The position numbers and the translations under genes were made by a program. Positions 1 to 6,989 of a DNA stretch of 6,989 nucleotides are shown in pieces. How positions within the stretch are numbered: the stretch's first letter is position 1; every line of letters begins with the position of its first letter. Under the pieces are notes generated by a model. The model worked only from the letters and a program-made list of their open reading frames with translations. It did not search any database and was not told where the DNA came from. Origin of the DNA: Chloroflexota bacterium (lineage in GTDB: Bacteria > Chloroflexota > Anaerolineae > Promineifilales > Promineifilaceae); the NCBI GenBank assembly GCA_020353135.1, contig CP070688.1, positions 145,777 through 152,765 on the forward strand, given 5' to 3'.

Positions 1-286
1 CATACGCCTACCGCGACAGCTACCAGCACGCCAACGGCCACGCCCAGCCATACACCGACTGCGACGACCACCAATACGCCTACGCCCCACGATTCGCCGA
101 CTGCCACGCCCAGCCATACACCGACTGCGACGACCACCCATACGCCTACGCCCACCGATACGCCGACCGCGACAGCTACCAGCACGCCAACGGCCACGCC
201 CAGTCAGACGCCAACTGCGACGACCACCAATACGCCTACGCCCACCGATACGCCAACGGCCACGCCCAGCCATACGCCAACTGCGA
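1..286 (+). repeat. 156-base higher-order duplication inside the array
   Basis: The segment beginning at position 1 aligns with the segment beginning at 157 with only scattered substitutions over roughly 130 bases. Both carry the stretch from ccgcgacagctaccagcacg through the cgcccag elements in the same order. The 156-base period equals the 66 plus 90 spacing of the smaller elements, which points to duplication of a 52-codon block after the smaller units had formed. Because the window opens inside the array, further copies may lie upstream. Confidence 0.7.
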
Positions 287-459
287 CGGCGACAGCCACG
301 CCGACGAGTACGTCAACCCCTACGACGACCGCCACGCCAAGTTACACACCAACCAATACGCCAACAAGTACCGCAACCAGCACCGCAACAAATACCCCAA
401 CGGCCACGGCTACCAACACGCTGACGGCCACGGCTACAAGCGAACCAACCGCGACTCCT
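1..459 (+). repeat. Degenerate in-frame repeat array encoding Thr/Pro-rich stalk
   Basis: Short units such as acgccc, acgcca and gcgacg recur throughout, always in the same codon phase. Anchor copies of a cgcccagcca-like element begin near 41, 107, 197 and 263, so the spacings are 66, 90 and 66 bases (22, 30 and 22 codons). All spacings are multiples of three, as expected for a coding repeat that expands by slippage or unequal recombination. Copies become more divergent after about position 290, where simple T-A-T and T-S-T units replace the longer pattern. Confidence 0.85.
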
Positions 460-567
460 GGCCTCGAACCCGTGCAATACCTTCCGATCGTGGCGATGGC
501 CAATGGCCGGCAGGAACCACAAGCTATGCTTGACCGGGCTACGCTTCAGCCCTCCCCACCCCGCTAA
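1..567 (+). CDS. C-terminal part of a secreted or surface protein with Thr/Pro-rich tail (5' end outside window)
   Basis: Frame 1 is open from the first base to TAA at 565-567, giving 188 residues with no start codon needed, so this is the 3' end of a longer gene. Residues 1 to about 153 are low-complexity sequence built from T-P-T, T-A-T, S-H-T-P and N-T-P units. A short ordered-looking tail follows, with Y-L-P-I-V at residues 160-164 and then 24 further residues ending in PSPPR. Long Thr/Pro linkers followed by a YLPLV-like motif are, as I recall, typical of exported Chloroflexota proteins; the role of the motif (sorting, anchoring or a structural cap) is not something I can state. The Thr/Ser-rich stretch could be an O-glycosylated stalk holding an N-terminal domain away from the cell. 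That domain is not in the window, so the function is unknown. Reading frame is kept across the whole repeat, which supports real coding. The gene converges on the DUF202 gene, with overlapping stop codons. Confidence 0.85.
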   Translation, partial: HTPTATATSTPTATPSHTPTATTTNTPTPHDSPTATPSHTPTATTTHTPTPTDTPTATATSTPTATPSQTPTATTTNTPTPTDTPTATPSHTPTATATATPTSTSTPTTTATPSYTPTNTPTSTATSTATNTPTATATNTLTATATSEPTATPGLEPVQYLPIVAMANGRQEPQAMLDRATLQPSPPR

Positions 568-944
568 TTCAATACAAACAGGATCAGGATCAGAATGGCG
601 GCTACCTCGATAGCTCCGGCCAGGACGGCGATGACCGGCCAGGCTATGGCGTGTTCGGCCGCGTCCAACTTGGTCGTCATGTGGCGATAGGCGCGCACTC
701 CCACAGCCACGATCACCGTGCCGATGACGACGAATAGAACCGCTATCAGGTTGACCAGCCACTCAGTTTCAACCCGCTCCAGCAAGCGGGGTACGATAGC
801 CCCAAAGCCGACCAGGGCCAGTCCCGTTCGCAGCCAGGCGATGAGCGTGCGCTCGTTAGACAACCGGGTCCGCTCAAGCGCCCATTCCGTTCGCTGCTGG
901 GCCAATTCCTGGGTCGTTGCGGTTGCATTTCGTTCTTCCGTCAC
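564..944 (-). CDS. DUF202 (YidH-type) small inner membrane protein
   Basis: The 126-residue product has the DUF202 signature at residues 28-48, where L-S-N-E-R-T is followed by [10 protein letters not shown] and a small Gly-rich turn. Three hydrophobic segments are visible at about 36-52, 64-84 and 102-124, with a charged, Gln/Arg-rich N-terminus of about 30 residues. Family members are short integral membrane proteins of unknown biochemical role, so no reaction can be assigned. The start is GTG at 944-942: a GGAGG lies 10 bases upstream and there is no competing ATG ahead of the conserved motif. Stop is TAG at 566-564, overlapping the stop codon of the convergent secreted-protein gene. The next minus-strand gene lies downstream of it and across the hairpin near 1100, so this gene is probably transcribed separately from the sugar operon. 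Confidence 0.9.
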   Translation of the reverse strand: MTEERNATATTQELAQQRTEWALERTRLSNERTLIAWLRTGLALVGFGAIVPRLLERVETEWLVNLIAVLFVVIGTVIVAVGVRAYRHMTTKLDAAEHAIAWPVIAVLAGAIEVAAILILILFVLN

Positions 945-954
945 GGCAGATTTA

Positions 955-959
955 CCTCC
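955..959 (-). promoter_or_regulatory. Shine-Dalgarno site fixing the GTG start of the DUF202 gene
   Basis: On the minus strand GGAGG occupies 959-955, followed by ten bases and then GTG at 944-942. It is a five-base match to the anti-Shine-Dalgarno consensus at a slightly long spacing. It is the main reason to accept the non-ATG start, which also keeps the whole charged N-terminus in the protein. Confidence 0.7.
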
Positions 960-1082
960 AAAGAATCGTCGAGGTTAGGACGCTCAATGTTGCAATGTAT
1001 GGAAATTCTGTAGTCAGCGGTCACGATCAAAGTCTGACCTTGTGGATGGGCGTGTCATGCTGTTCGAGCACCTGGTTCAAAC

Positions 1083-1117
1083 GTGACACCGGCACGGACG
1101 GACGGTGCCGGGGTCAC
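1083..1117 (-). terminator. Strong inverted repeat, probable end of the operon
   Basis: GTGAC (1083-1087) pairs with GTCAC (1113-1117) and CCGGCAC (1089-1095) pairs with GTGCCGG (1105-1111). This gives a 12-base-pair stem with one A/G mismatch and a 9-base loop. It begins only three bases beyond the stop codon of the aldo/keto reductase gene, the last gene of the minus-strand cluster. The minus-strand sequence after the stem has only a short T run (GTTTGAA), so it is a poor classical intrinsic terminator. It may instead act as a 3' RNA-stabilising stem or, being nearly symmetrical, as a protein binding site. Confidence 0.55.
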
Positions 1118-1120
1118 AGC

Positions 1121-2131
<1,011 letters not shown>

Positions 2132-2163
2132 TTATGCACATCACCTGACAATTGCCTGATTCG

Positions 2164-4440
2164 CTATGCTTCCGTGCTATGCAACTGTATCAGCAAGCCG
2201 TCTACCATCTCGTCAGCGGGCATCGATAATCTACCCTGTTGGAACGCCAGAATATTCACGAGTGGCATATCAGCTATCATATTCATCACATCCATGCCGA
2301 TGCTCCCGTTACCATCAGTCCCAAAGAGCTCACGATTCCAGGCCTGGATCTGCTCGAAAACCGGGACCAAGACAGCGCTGCCGCGCGGATCGGCCAGCCA
2401 TTCGCGGATGGTGGATTCTTTGTCGATAAGGCAGGGTAGATCCAATGTCGATTTGAGCGTCGCCCTCAAAGTGTGGCGGATATCAGCAGATGAACTACCA
2501 ATTAGGATATCGAATTCCCCATCTTCGGTGATCCACTGTTGGTACTTAGGATGGTAGTAAGCAAAAGCGCGGAAACCCAGCTCAAAAGAGAGGGTCTTTG
2601 TTTCGCCTGGTTGGAGTTCTACCTTCGAAAAACCTTTTAGTTCCTTATCCGGACGCACCAGGCCGGATTTGTGATCGCGCACGTAAAGTTGAACGATTTC
2701 CTTCCCGGCTACGTCCCCCGTGTTGGTGACATCCACCGTCACCGTTAAGCCGTCAACATCCCTGAAGGCAGTGGCCGAGACCGTAGGGTTGCCATAGGCA
2801 AAATCAGTGTAACTGAGCCCATAGCCAAAGGGGAACAGCACCTGCATTTCTTTGGCGTCATAATAACGATAGCCGATGAATATCCCCTCCCCGTACCGAA
2901 CCACACCTTCCTCGCCCGGCCAATTAATGTGAGCTGGGTTATCGGCCGCTTTGATCGGGAAGGTCTCCGCCAGTTTGCCGCTAGGATTCACCTTGCCAAA
3001 GAGAATATCGGCGATCGCGCCGCCGCCCGCTTGACCCATCATCCAGGCTTCGAGCACGGCGGCGACATCGTCGATCCACGCGCTCATCGCCACAGGCGCG
3101 CCATTATTCAATACGACGGCCGTATTAGGCTGCGCTTTGGCAACTGCCTTGATCAGGGCAACCTGCTGCTCAGTCAAATCGAGGTCGGGTCGGTCATAGC
3201 CTTCTGATTCCTTGGCGGATGGCAAGGCAACATATAGCAGGGCCACATCGGCCGATTGCGCCAAGCCCACCGCCTGATCGATCAGATCCTGGCGGAAAGT
3301 TTCATCGGCCGGATAACCCTCGGCGTAACTTAGCTCGGCTTGCCCAGCCTGGTCTTGTAATTCCTGAAACGGGATCGCCACTTTCGTGGGGTTGATATGT
3401 GAACTGCCTCCGCCCTGGATATATGCTTCCTTGGCGGCCCGGCCGATCACCGCTATATGCTGCTGACGTTTCAATGGAAGTATGCCATCGTTTTTCAGTA
3501 AGACCATGCCTTCGGCAGCGATTTTCCGGGCCAGGACATGGTGCGCATCCACATCGAAGACGCCGCCTTTGGGTGTTTCTCGAGCCTTGAGCACGATGTT
3601 CAGAATGCGCCGGACGGCCTCGTCCAATATCTGCTCAGCTAACTCACCTGAACGAACCGCCTCGACGACGGCTTCAACGCGGTTATCTTGCGGGCCGGGC
3701 ATTTCCAGATCAAGGCCGCCCTTGAGTGAAGCGACCCGATCGCGTACGGCGCCCCAATCCGAGACAACCAGCCCTTCAAACCCCCATCTATTCTTGAGAA
3801 TGTCTACCATCAGCTCATGGTTTTCAGAACAGTAAGTGCCATTGAGCTTGTTATAAGCGCACATCACCGTCCAGGGTTGTGCCCTTTTCACAGCGGTTTC
3901 GAATGCCGGCAAGTAGATTTCGTTCAGAGTACGCTCGTCCACTTCGGCGCTGATGACAAAACGCTGGGATTCCTGGTTGTTGGCGGCAAAATGTTTGAGG
4001 GAGGTACCCACGCCTTTGCCCTGGATGCCTTCGATCAGGCTGGCAGCCATCTCTCCGGCAAGGTAAGGATCCTCAGAGAGATACTCGAAGTTCCGGCCAC
4101 ACAGTGGGGAACGTTTCATATTGGCTCCGGGACCGAGCAGCACGTCTACATCCAACGCGATGCACTCTTCAGCCAGCGCCTCTCCCATCTCGTGTAGCAA
4201 ATCCACATCCCAGGTTGAAGCAAGGCAGGACGCCGTAGGGAAACAAGTGGCCGGCAGGCTCTCCATCATCATCGATCTGACATCAGGCACCCGGCGGACG
4301 CCGTGAGGCCCATCTGAAACGATCATCTCAGGTATGCCCAAACGTTCGACCGGCGCGGTTGTCCACGCGCTGGCCCCAGTGCATAACACGGCTTTTTCTT
4401 CCAACGTCATATCAGCGACGATGGCTTTAATATCAGTCAT
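2164..4440 (-). CDS. Glycoside hydrolase family 3, beta-glucosidase type, probably intracellular
   Basis: The 758-residue protein has the three-part architecture of bacterial GH3 beta-glucosidases. The N-terminal barrel (about 1-285) carries VSDGPHGVR at 41-49, KHFAANNQE at 149-157 and the nucleophile Asp228 in VVSDWGA. The C-terminal alpha/beta sandwich (about 300-500) carries GMVLLKNDGILPL and SEGYDRPDL; Glu411 or Glu413 is the likely acid/base. A fibronectin-III-like domain spans about 555-650, with LYVRD and KELKGF motifs. KHFAANNQE differs from the KH(F/Y)PGDG-type motif of NagZ-like N-acetylglucosaminidases, so a glucosidase-type activity is favoured. No signal peptide and no PA14 insert are visible. 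About 100 residues follow the FnIII-like domain; related tails occur in some bacterial GH3 enzymes. AAGGAG lies six bases before ATG. The gene sits between the deacetylase and aldo/keto reductase genes and would hydrolyse imported beta-linked oligosaccharides. Exact linkage preference is unknown. Confidence 0.95.
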   Translation of the reverse strand: MTDIKAIVADMTLEEKAVLCTGASAWTTAPVERLGIPEMIVSDGPHGVRRVPDVRSMMMESLPATCFPTASCLASTWDVDLLHEMGEALAEECIALDVDVLLGPGANMKRSPLCGRNFEYLSEDPYLAGEMAASLIEGIQGKGVGTSLKHFAANNQESQRFVISAEVDERTLNEIYLPAFETAVKRAQPWTVMCAYNKLNGTYCSENHELMVDILKNRWGFEGLVVSDWGAVRDRVASLKGGLDLEMPGPQDNRVEAVVEAVRSGELAEQILDEAVRRILNIVLKARETPKGGVFDVDAHHVLARKIAAEGMVLLKNDGILPLKRQQHIAVIGRAAKEAYIQGGGSSHINPTKVAIPFQELQDQAGQAELSYAEGYPADETFRQDLIDQAVGLAQSADVALLYVALPSAKESEGYDRPDLDLTEQQVALIKAVAKAQPNTAVVLNNGAPVAMSAWIDDVAAVLEAWMMGQAGGGAIADILFGKVNPSGKLAETFPIKAADNPAHINWPGEEGVVRYGEGIFIGYRYYDAKEMQVLFPFGYGLSYTDFAYGNPTVSATAFRDVDGLTVTVDVTNTGDVAGKEIVQLYVRDHKSGLVRPDKELKGFSKVELQPGETKTLSFELGFRAFAYYHPKYQQWITEDGEFDILIGSSSADIRHTLRATLKSTLDLPCLIDKESTIREWLADPRGSAVLVPVFEQIQAWNRELFGTDGNGSIGMDVMNMIADMPLVNILAFQQGRLSMPADEMVDGLLIQLHSTEA

Positions 4441-4552
4441 TATGGACTCCTTTTTCTTTACCGAGGTACGGGTTTTTCCTCAGAAACTGGTTGGTTGTCT
4501 TCACGGCCGGATGCCAAAGATTCGTATCTTCATGATGTGTTTTCCCATGAAC

Positions 4553-5407
4553 TCACATTTCTCTCCAAACATCCTGCAAGGCTCGATAATCCAGAAGCAT
4601 GATGCCTTCTTCTTTAACAACGTCTTTCGCTTGTCGAGATGTCAGAAAATCAAAATCCGTCTGGCGAATATGACTACCACCAGGATCTATAGCCGACAAC
4701 TCAGCATTGTCTAAACCGGGATGAACAGCCCACTCATTTAGACCAACGGGCAAATCGCGTAAAAACTCAGCATACTGTGCGGCTTTAGTGATTGGGTTAA
4801 GGTGGTAGCTATCCAAAAAATCATGATCATTGGTAGGCAAACCTTGGCTCTGCACTTTTTCGATCCAGGATCGTCCGGCAACTCGGAGCGCCAGTCCGTA
4901 TTCCTTTGCCAGCCCCAGCATCACGTCGAAAATATCCTCTCGACCGCCGATACGCAGAGCATGCCAATCCAGGTGAGTAGGCTTAAGCCCGGCCGCCAGC
5001 ACGACTTCGATCTGCGCTCTGAATTCCATTTCTAGTTGATCCAATCTAACCTGAGCCAGGAATTCAGGCATTTGCTCGAAGTTGTAGAAATATCCTGCAT
5101 CATCAATCAGGGATGGCACCTTTTCCCTGGGGGTTACCGGTCCCCAACGGTAGTCGACCCAATCAGAGACAACGGTGAGGTGAACGCCAAAGGGGATTTC
5201 TGGATGATCGGCGAGGAAATGCATGGCCTGTAACGACCAGGGGCAGGGGACCATCAAGCTGGTTGAACGGACGATACCTCCCGTCAGCGCGCTAAAGATA
5301 GCCTCATTCACCGAATGACACATACCAAAATCATCGGCGTTGATTATGAGCAAACGGGCATCGGCCGGATACCCGAGTAGCCGGTTTGTTCGACTATTCG
5401 TCGACAT
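4553..5407 (-). CDS. YdjC/ChbG-family carbohydrate deacetylase
   Basis: From ATG at 5407 the product is 284 residues. Family motifs are clear: INADDFGMC at 22-30 (Asp25, Asp26), GVHLT at 74-78 (His76), THLDWHALRI at 144-153 (His145, Asp147, His149) and HPG at 229-231. These His and Asp residues form the metal-binding and catalytic site of the YdjC fold. The best-studied member, E. coli ChbG, removes an acetyl group from chitooligosaccharides; other substrates are plausible here. No signal peptide is seen, so the enzyme is probably cytoplasmic. Start choice: the frame stays open to a TTG at 5473 with no ribosome binding site, and that extension does not resemble the family. ATG at 5413 has GGA only two bases ahead, whereas ATG at 5407 has it eight bases ahead, so 5407 is preferred, with 5413 nearly as likely. 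The gene lies 119 bases after the ATPase gene and 112 bases before the GH3 gene. Confidence 0.92.
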   Translation of the reverse strand: MSTNSRTNRLLGYPADARLLIINADDFGMCHSVNEAIFSALTGGIVRSTSLMVPCPWSLQAMHFLADHPEIPFGVHLTVVSDWVDYRWGPVTPREKVPSLIDDAGYFYNFEQMPEFLAQVRLDQLEMEFRAQIEVVLAAGLKPTHLDWHALRIGGREDIFDVMLGLAKEYGLALRVAGRSWIEKVQSQGLPTNDHDFLDSYHLNPITKAAQYAEFLRDLPVGLNEWAVHPGLDNAELSAIDPGGSHIRQTDFDFLTSRQAKDVVKEEGIMLLDYRALQDVWREM

Positions 5408-5526
5408 ACTCATTTTCCGATGGTAATTAGCTGCGAATTGCGCGCTCGCCGGCCGACTGGCACCCGAAACCAAGGCTGGGAAGATGACACAATGGAGAAA
5501 TCAATCGAAAAAACTGGGCGATCGAC

Positions 5527-6339
5527 TTACACAGTTGAGAGATCCCATTCTTCGTGGATCTTGGGAACATCACTGATCAGACGTTGGGTGTAATCCTCTT
5601 TAGGATTCAAAATGCAGGCATCCGCGGATCCGCTTTCAACAACTAGTCCGTGCTCCATAATATAGACATGGTCAGAAACATAGTATGCCAGGCCGATATC
5701 ATGGGTGATGAAGATTATCGACATTCCGATGTCATCGCGCAGTTTCATCAACTCATCTAGGATGGTGGCCCGTGAACAGGCATCGATCATCGACGTGGGT
5801 TCATCCGCCACCAGGATCTTCGGGTTCAGCAGGAAGATACGGGCGATCATCAAGCGCTGCATCTGCCCACCAGAAAGCTCAAAAGGATACTTATTGGTTA
5901 ATTCTGCGAATTTCAAGTTGACAAAGCTGCAGGCCTCAGTCATCAACTCTACTTTTTTCTCTTTTGGAAGTTTGCCATCGCCGCGCATTCGAAGACAGTC
6001 CAAGAGCACGGCGTCGATCTTTTGAAATGTATTGTATGAAGAAAACGGATCCTGGAAGATCGCTTGAATATTCTTCCAGTATTGCTTTTTCTTCTTACGC
6101 GTGCGGATGTCGCGTATCTTTCCCTGGAAGTAAATTTCGCCGTCAGTGGGTTTGAGTAATCCCAGAATCATCTTCGCCAACGTGGTTTTTCCACTGCCCG
6201 ATTCGCCCACGATCGATACGATTTCGCCCTGATTCAGTTCGATATTGACACGGTCAACGGCGAGGGTCTTGTTGCGGCCAAAACCAAATATCTTGGTAAG
6301 ATCGACTGTACTAAGGATCACTTTTTTTTCATTCGTCAT
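5527..6339 (-). CDS. Opp/Dpp-type ABC transporter ATP-binding protein (second ATPase, OppF/DppF position)
   Basis: The 270-residue protein carries a complete ABC ATPase: Walker [10 protein letters not shown] at 45-53 (Lys51), Q-loop Gln96 in IFQDP, signature LSGGQMQR at 155-162, Walker B ILVADE at 175-180 (Glu180) and switch His213 in FITHD. It would hydrolyse ATP on the cytoplasmic face, as a heterodimer with the neighbouring ATPase, to drive an importer of peptides or oligosaccharides. After the ATPase core there are only about 25 residues; the Cys-containing C-terminal region typical of the OppD/DppD partner is absent. The D-loop reads SMIDACSR rather than the common SALDVS, a variant I loosely associate with sugar-linked Opp-type systems. 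A lysine run at 82-85 is present. ATG at 6339 lies inside the end of the preceding gene (11-base overlap), with an AGGGA about 11 bases upstream, so the two are translationally linked. Placement next to GH3 and deacetylase genes favours a sugar substrate over peptides. Confidence 0.93.
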   Translation of the reverse strand: MTNEKKVILSTVDLTKIFGFGRNKTLAVDRVNIELNQGEIVSIVGESGSGKTTLAKMILGLLKPTDGEIYFQGKIRDIRTRKKKKQYWKNIQAIFQDPFSSYNTFQKIDAVLLDCLRMRGDGKLPKEKKVELMTEACSFVNLKFAELTNKYPFELSGGQMQRLMIARIFLLNPKILVADEPTSMIDACSRATILDELMKLRDDIGMSIIFITHDIGLAYYVSDHVYIMEHGLVVESGSADACILNPKEDYTQRLISDVPKIHEEWDLSTV

Positions 6340-6989
6340 TTTTATATGCTTCCCTTAGTTGTTCTTCCGATAGTATACAACGGTACGCGCGGCCGTCGCC
6401 TAATTCTTTGAGGGCGATAGTAGTTGTCGTGCACGCCGTTTGAACATATTGGCAGCGATCGGCAAACCGGCAGCCGGACGGTGGGTCTTTAAGATTGGGT
6501 GGCACCCCGGGAATGGCAGTCAGTTTAGCATCCCGCACACCACTTTCCGGCACAATAATCGAGCCCATGAGACCCTTGGAATAGGGATGGAGCGGATCAA
6601 ACACCACTTGTTTTGCCGTCCCCCTCTCTACGATCTGCCCGGCGTACATGACCATAATGTCATCAGTCACGTTGTAAAGCAGGGGGAGTTCATGCGTAAT
6701 AAAAATCAGCGATTTGATTGAACCATTTTCCATCAAGGTCTTTAGCATCTTGATGACCATCTTCTGTGAAGTGACATCGAGTGCCGAGGAAGGCTCATCG
6801 GCAATCAGCACTTGGGGGAAAAGTATAGTAGCAACCGCGATCACCGTGCGCTGCTTCATGCCGCCCGAAAGTTCACTGGGGTACTTTTTCAGCACTTCCG
6901 GTGGCAATCCCAAAACACTGCAGCATTCTGAGGCAAGTTCATATATCTCTTTCTTGCTTCTTGATGGATCATGGGCTTGAATCACATCC
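6329..6989 (-). CDS. Opp/Dpp-type ABC transporter ATP-binding protein (first ATPase, OppD/DppD position), N-terminus outside window
   Basis: The frame is open to the right edge, so Walker A and the Q-loop lie outside. Counting from the GTG at 6985 (an internal codon, not the true start), the visible part contains signature LSGGMKQR at 39-46, Walker B VLIADE at 59-64 with D-loop SSALD at 66-70, and switch His99 in FITHE. The C-terminal region characteristic of this subunit follows: HPYSKGL at 133-139, then Cys172, Cys178, Cys185 and Cys203 in a GCRFADRC...C...YRC arrangement. In structurally studied DppD/OppD proteins such a Cys quartet binds a [4Fe-4S] cluster. The protein would pair with the downstream ATPase, whose start overlaps its stop by 11 bases. 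The permeases and substrate-binding protein should be encoded further along, beyond 6989. The substrate is inferred as an oligosaccharide from the genes downstream; peptide transport remains possible. Confidence 0.93.
   Translation of the reverse strand, partial: DVIQAHDPSRSKKEIYELASECCSVLGLPPEVLKKYPSELSGGMKQRTVIAVATILFPQVLIADEPSSALDVTSQKMVIKMLKTLMENGSIKSLIFITHELPLLYNVTDDIMVMYAGQIVERGTAKQVVFDPLHPYSKGLMGSIIVPESGVRDAKLTAIPGVPPNLKDPPSGCRFADRCQYVQTACTTTTIALKELGDGRAYRCILSEEQLREAYKNDE

Noticed and set aside
85..105. Possible frameshift in one repeat copy (ccccacgattcg versus cccaccgatacg elsewhere)
   Set aside because: Both versions have the same length and the frame is kept; the difference is substitutions (T-P-H-D-S-P against T-P-T-D-T-P). 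A local sequencing error is possible but cannot be shown.
1..312. Regularly spaced repeats resembling a CRISPR or intergenic repeat array
   Set aside because: Repeats are degenerate, all spacings are multiples of three and a single frame stays open through them, so they are coding repeats without unique spacers.
313..762. A 149-codon open frame on the minus strand across the repeat region and the DUF202 gene
   Set aside because: It is the antisense image of the Thr/Pro repeats joined to an out-of-frame reading of the DUF202 gene. Its Arg/Gly-rich composition comes from the GC-rich repeats.
961..1045. Possible minus-strand promoter for the DUF202 gene (TTGATC about 17 bases before AATTTC)
   Set aside because: The -10 match is poor and the pairing of boxes arbitrary. 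A promoter is expected in this spacer but I cannot place it from sequence alone.
4501..4548. A 15-codon open frame (MGKHIMKIRIFGIRP) starting four bases after the deacetylase stop
   Set aside because: It has only a weak purine-rich stretch ahead of it and no recognisable motif; such short frames arise by chance. Conservation in relatives would be needed to take it seriously.
5508..5536. Candidate terminator after the second ATPase: AACTG/CAGTT arms followed by six T on the minus strand
   Set aside because: The stem is only five pairs around a 15-base loop, one arm lies inside the coding end and the T run partly overlaps the other arm. The T run is real but the hairpin is too weak to call.

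Overview
The window most likely comes from a member of the Chloroflexota, probably an Anaerolineae-like lineage. The main evidence is the gene fragment at the left edge. It encodes a long Thr/Pro-rich low-complexity tail followed by a YLPIV motif near the C-terminus, an ending I associate with secreted proteins of this phylum. The ABC transporter and glycosidase genes fit a carbohydrate-fermenting bacterium of that kind. The assignment rests on recalled family patterns, not on a search.

Layout. Positions 1-567 (+) hold the 3' end of the secreted/surface protein gene. A small three-helix membrane protein of the DUF202 family (564-944, -) converges on it, and the two stop codons overlap. A 176-base spacer follows (945-1120); it carries the ribosome binding site of the DUF202 gene and a strong inverted repeat just beyond the stop of the next gene. 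From 1121 to the right edge everything is on the minus strand. In transcription order the genes are: an Opp/Dpp-type ABC ATPase (6329-6989, cut by the window edge), a second Opp/Dpp-type ATPase overlapping it by 11 bases (5527-6339), a YdjC/ChbG-family carbohydrate deacetylase (4553-5407), a GH3 beta-glucosidase-type glycoside hydrolase (2164-4440) and an aldo/keto reductase (1121-2116). The hairpin at 1083-1117 probably ends the unit.

Working model (inference). The minus-strand genes look like the distal part of an oligosaccharide uptake and degradation locus. The two ATPases would power an importer whose permeases and binding protein lie upstream, outside the window. The imported sugar would be deacetylated and cleaved in the cytoplasm by the deacetylase and the GH3 enzyme, neither of which has an evident signal peptide, and the aldo/keto reductase would act on a released sugar or related carbonyl compound. 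Opp-family transporters that carry beta-linked oligosaccharides and sit beside glycosidase genes are known, for example in Thermotoga, so the layout has precedent. The pairing of a YdjC-type deacetylase with a beta-glucosidase-type GH3 is the least routine part. I see no RNA genes, CRISPR arrays, insertion sequences or phage genes, and nothing I would defend as a wholly new system.
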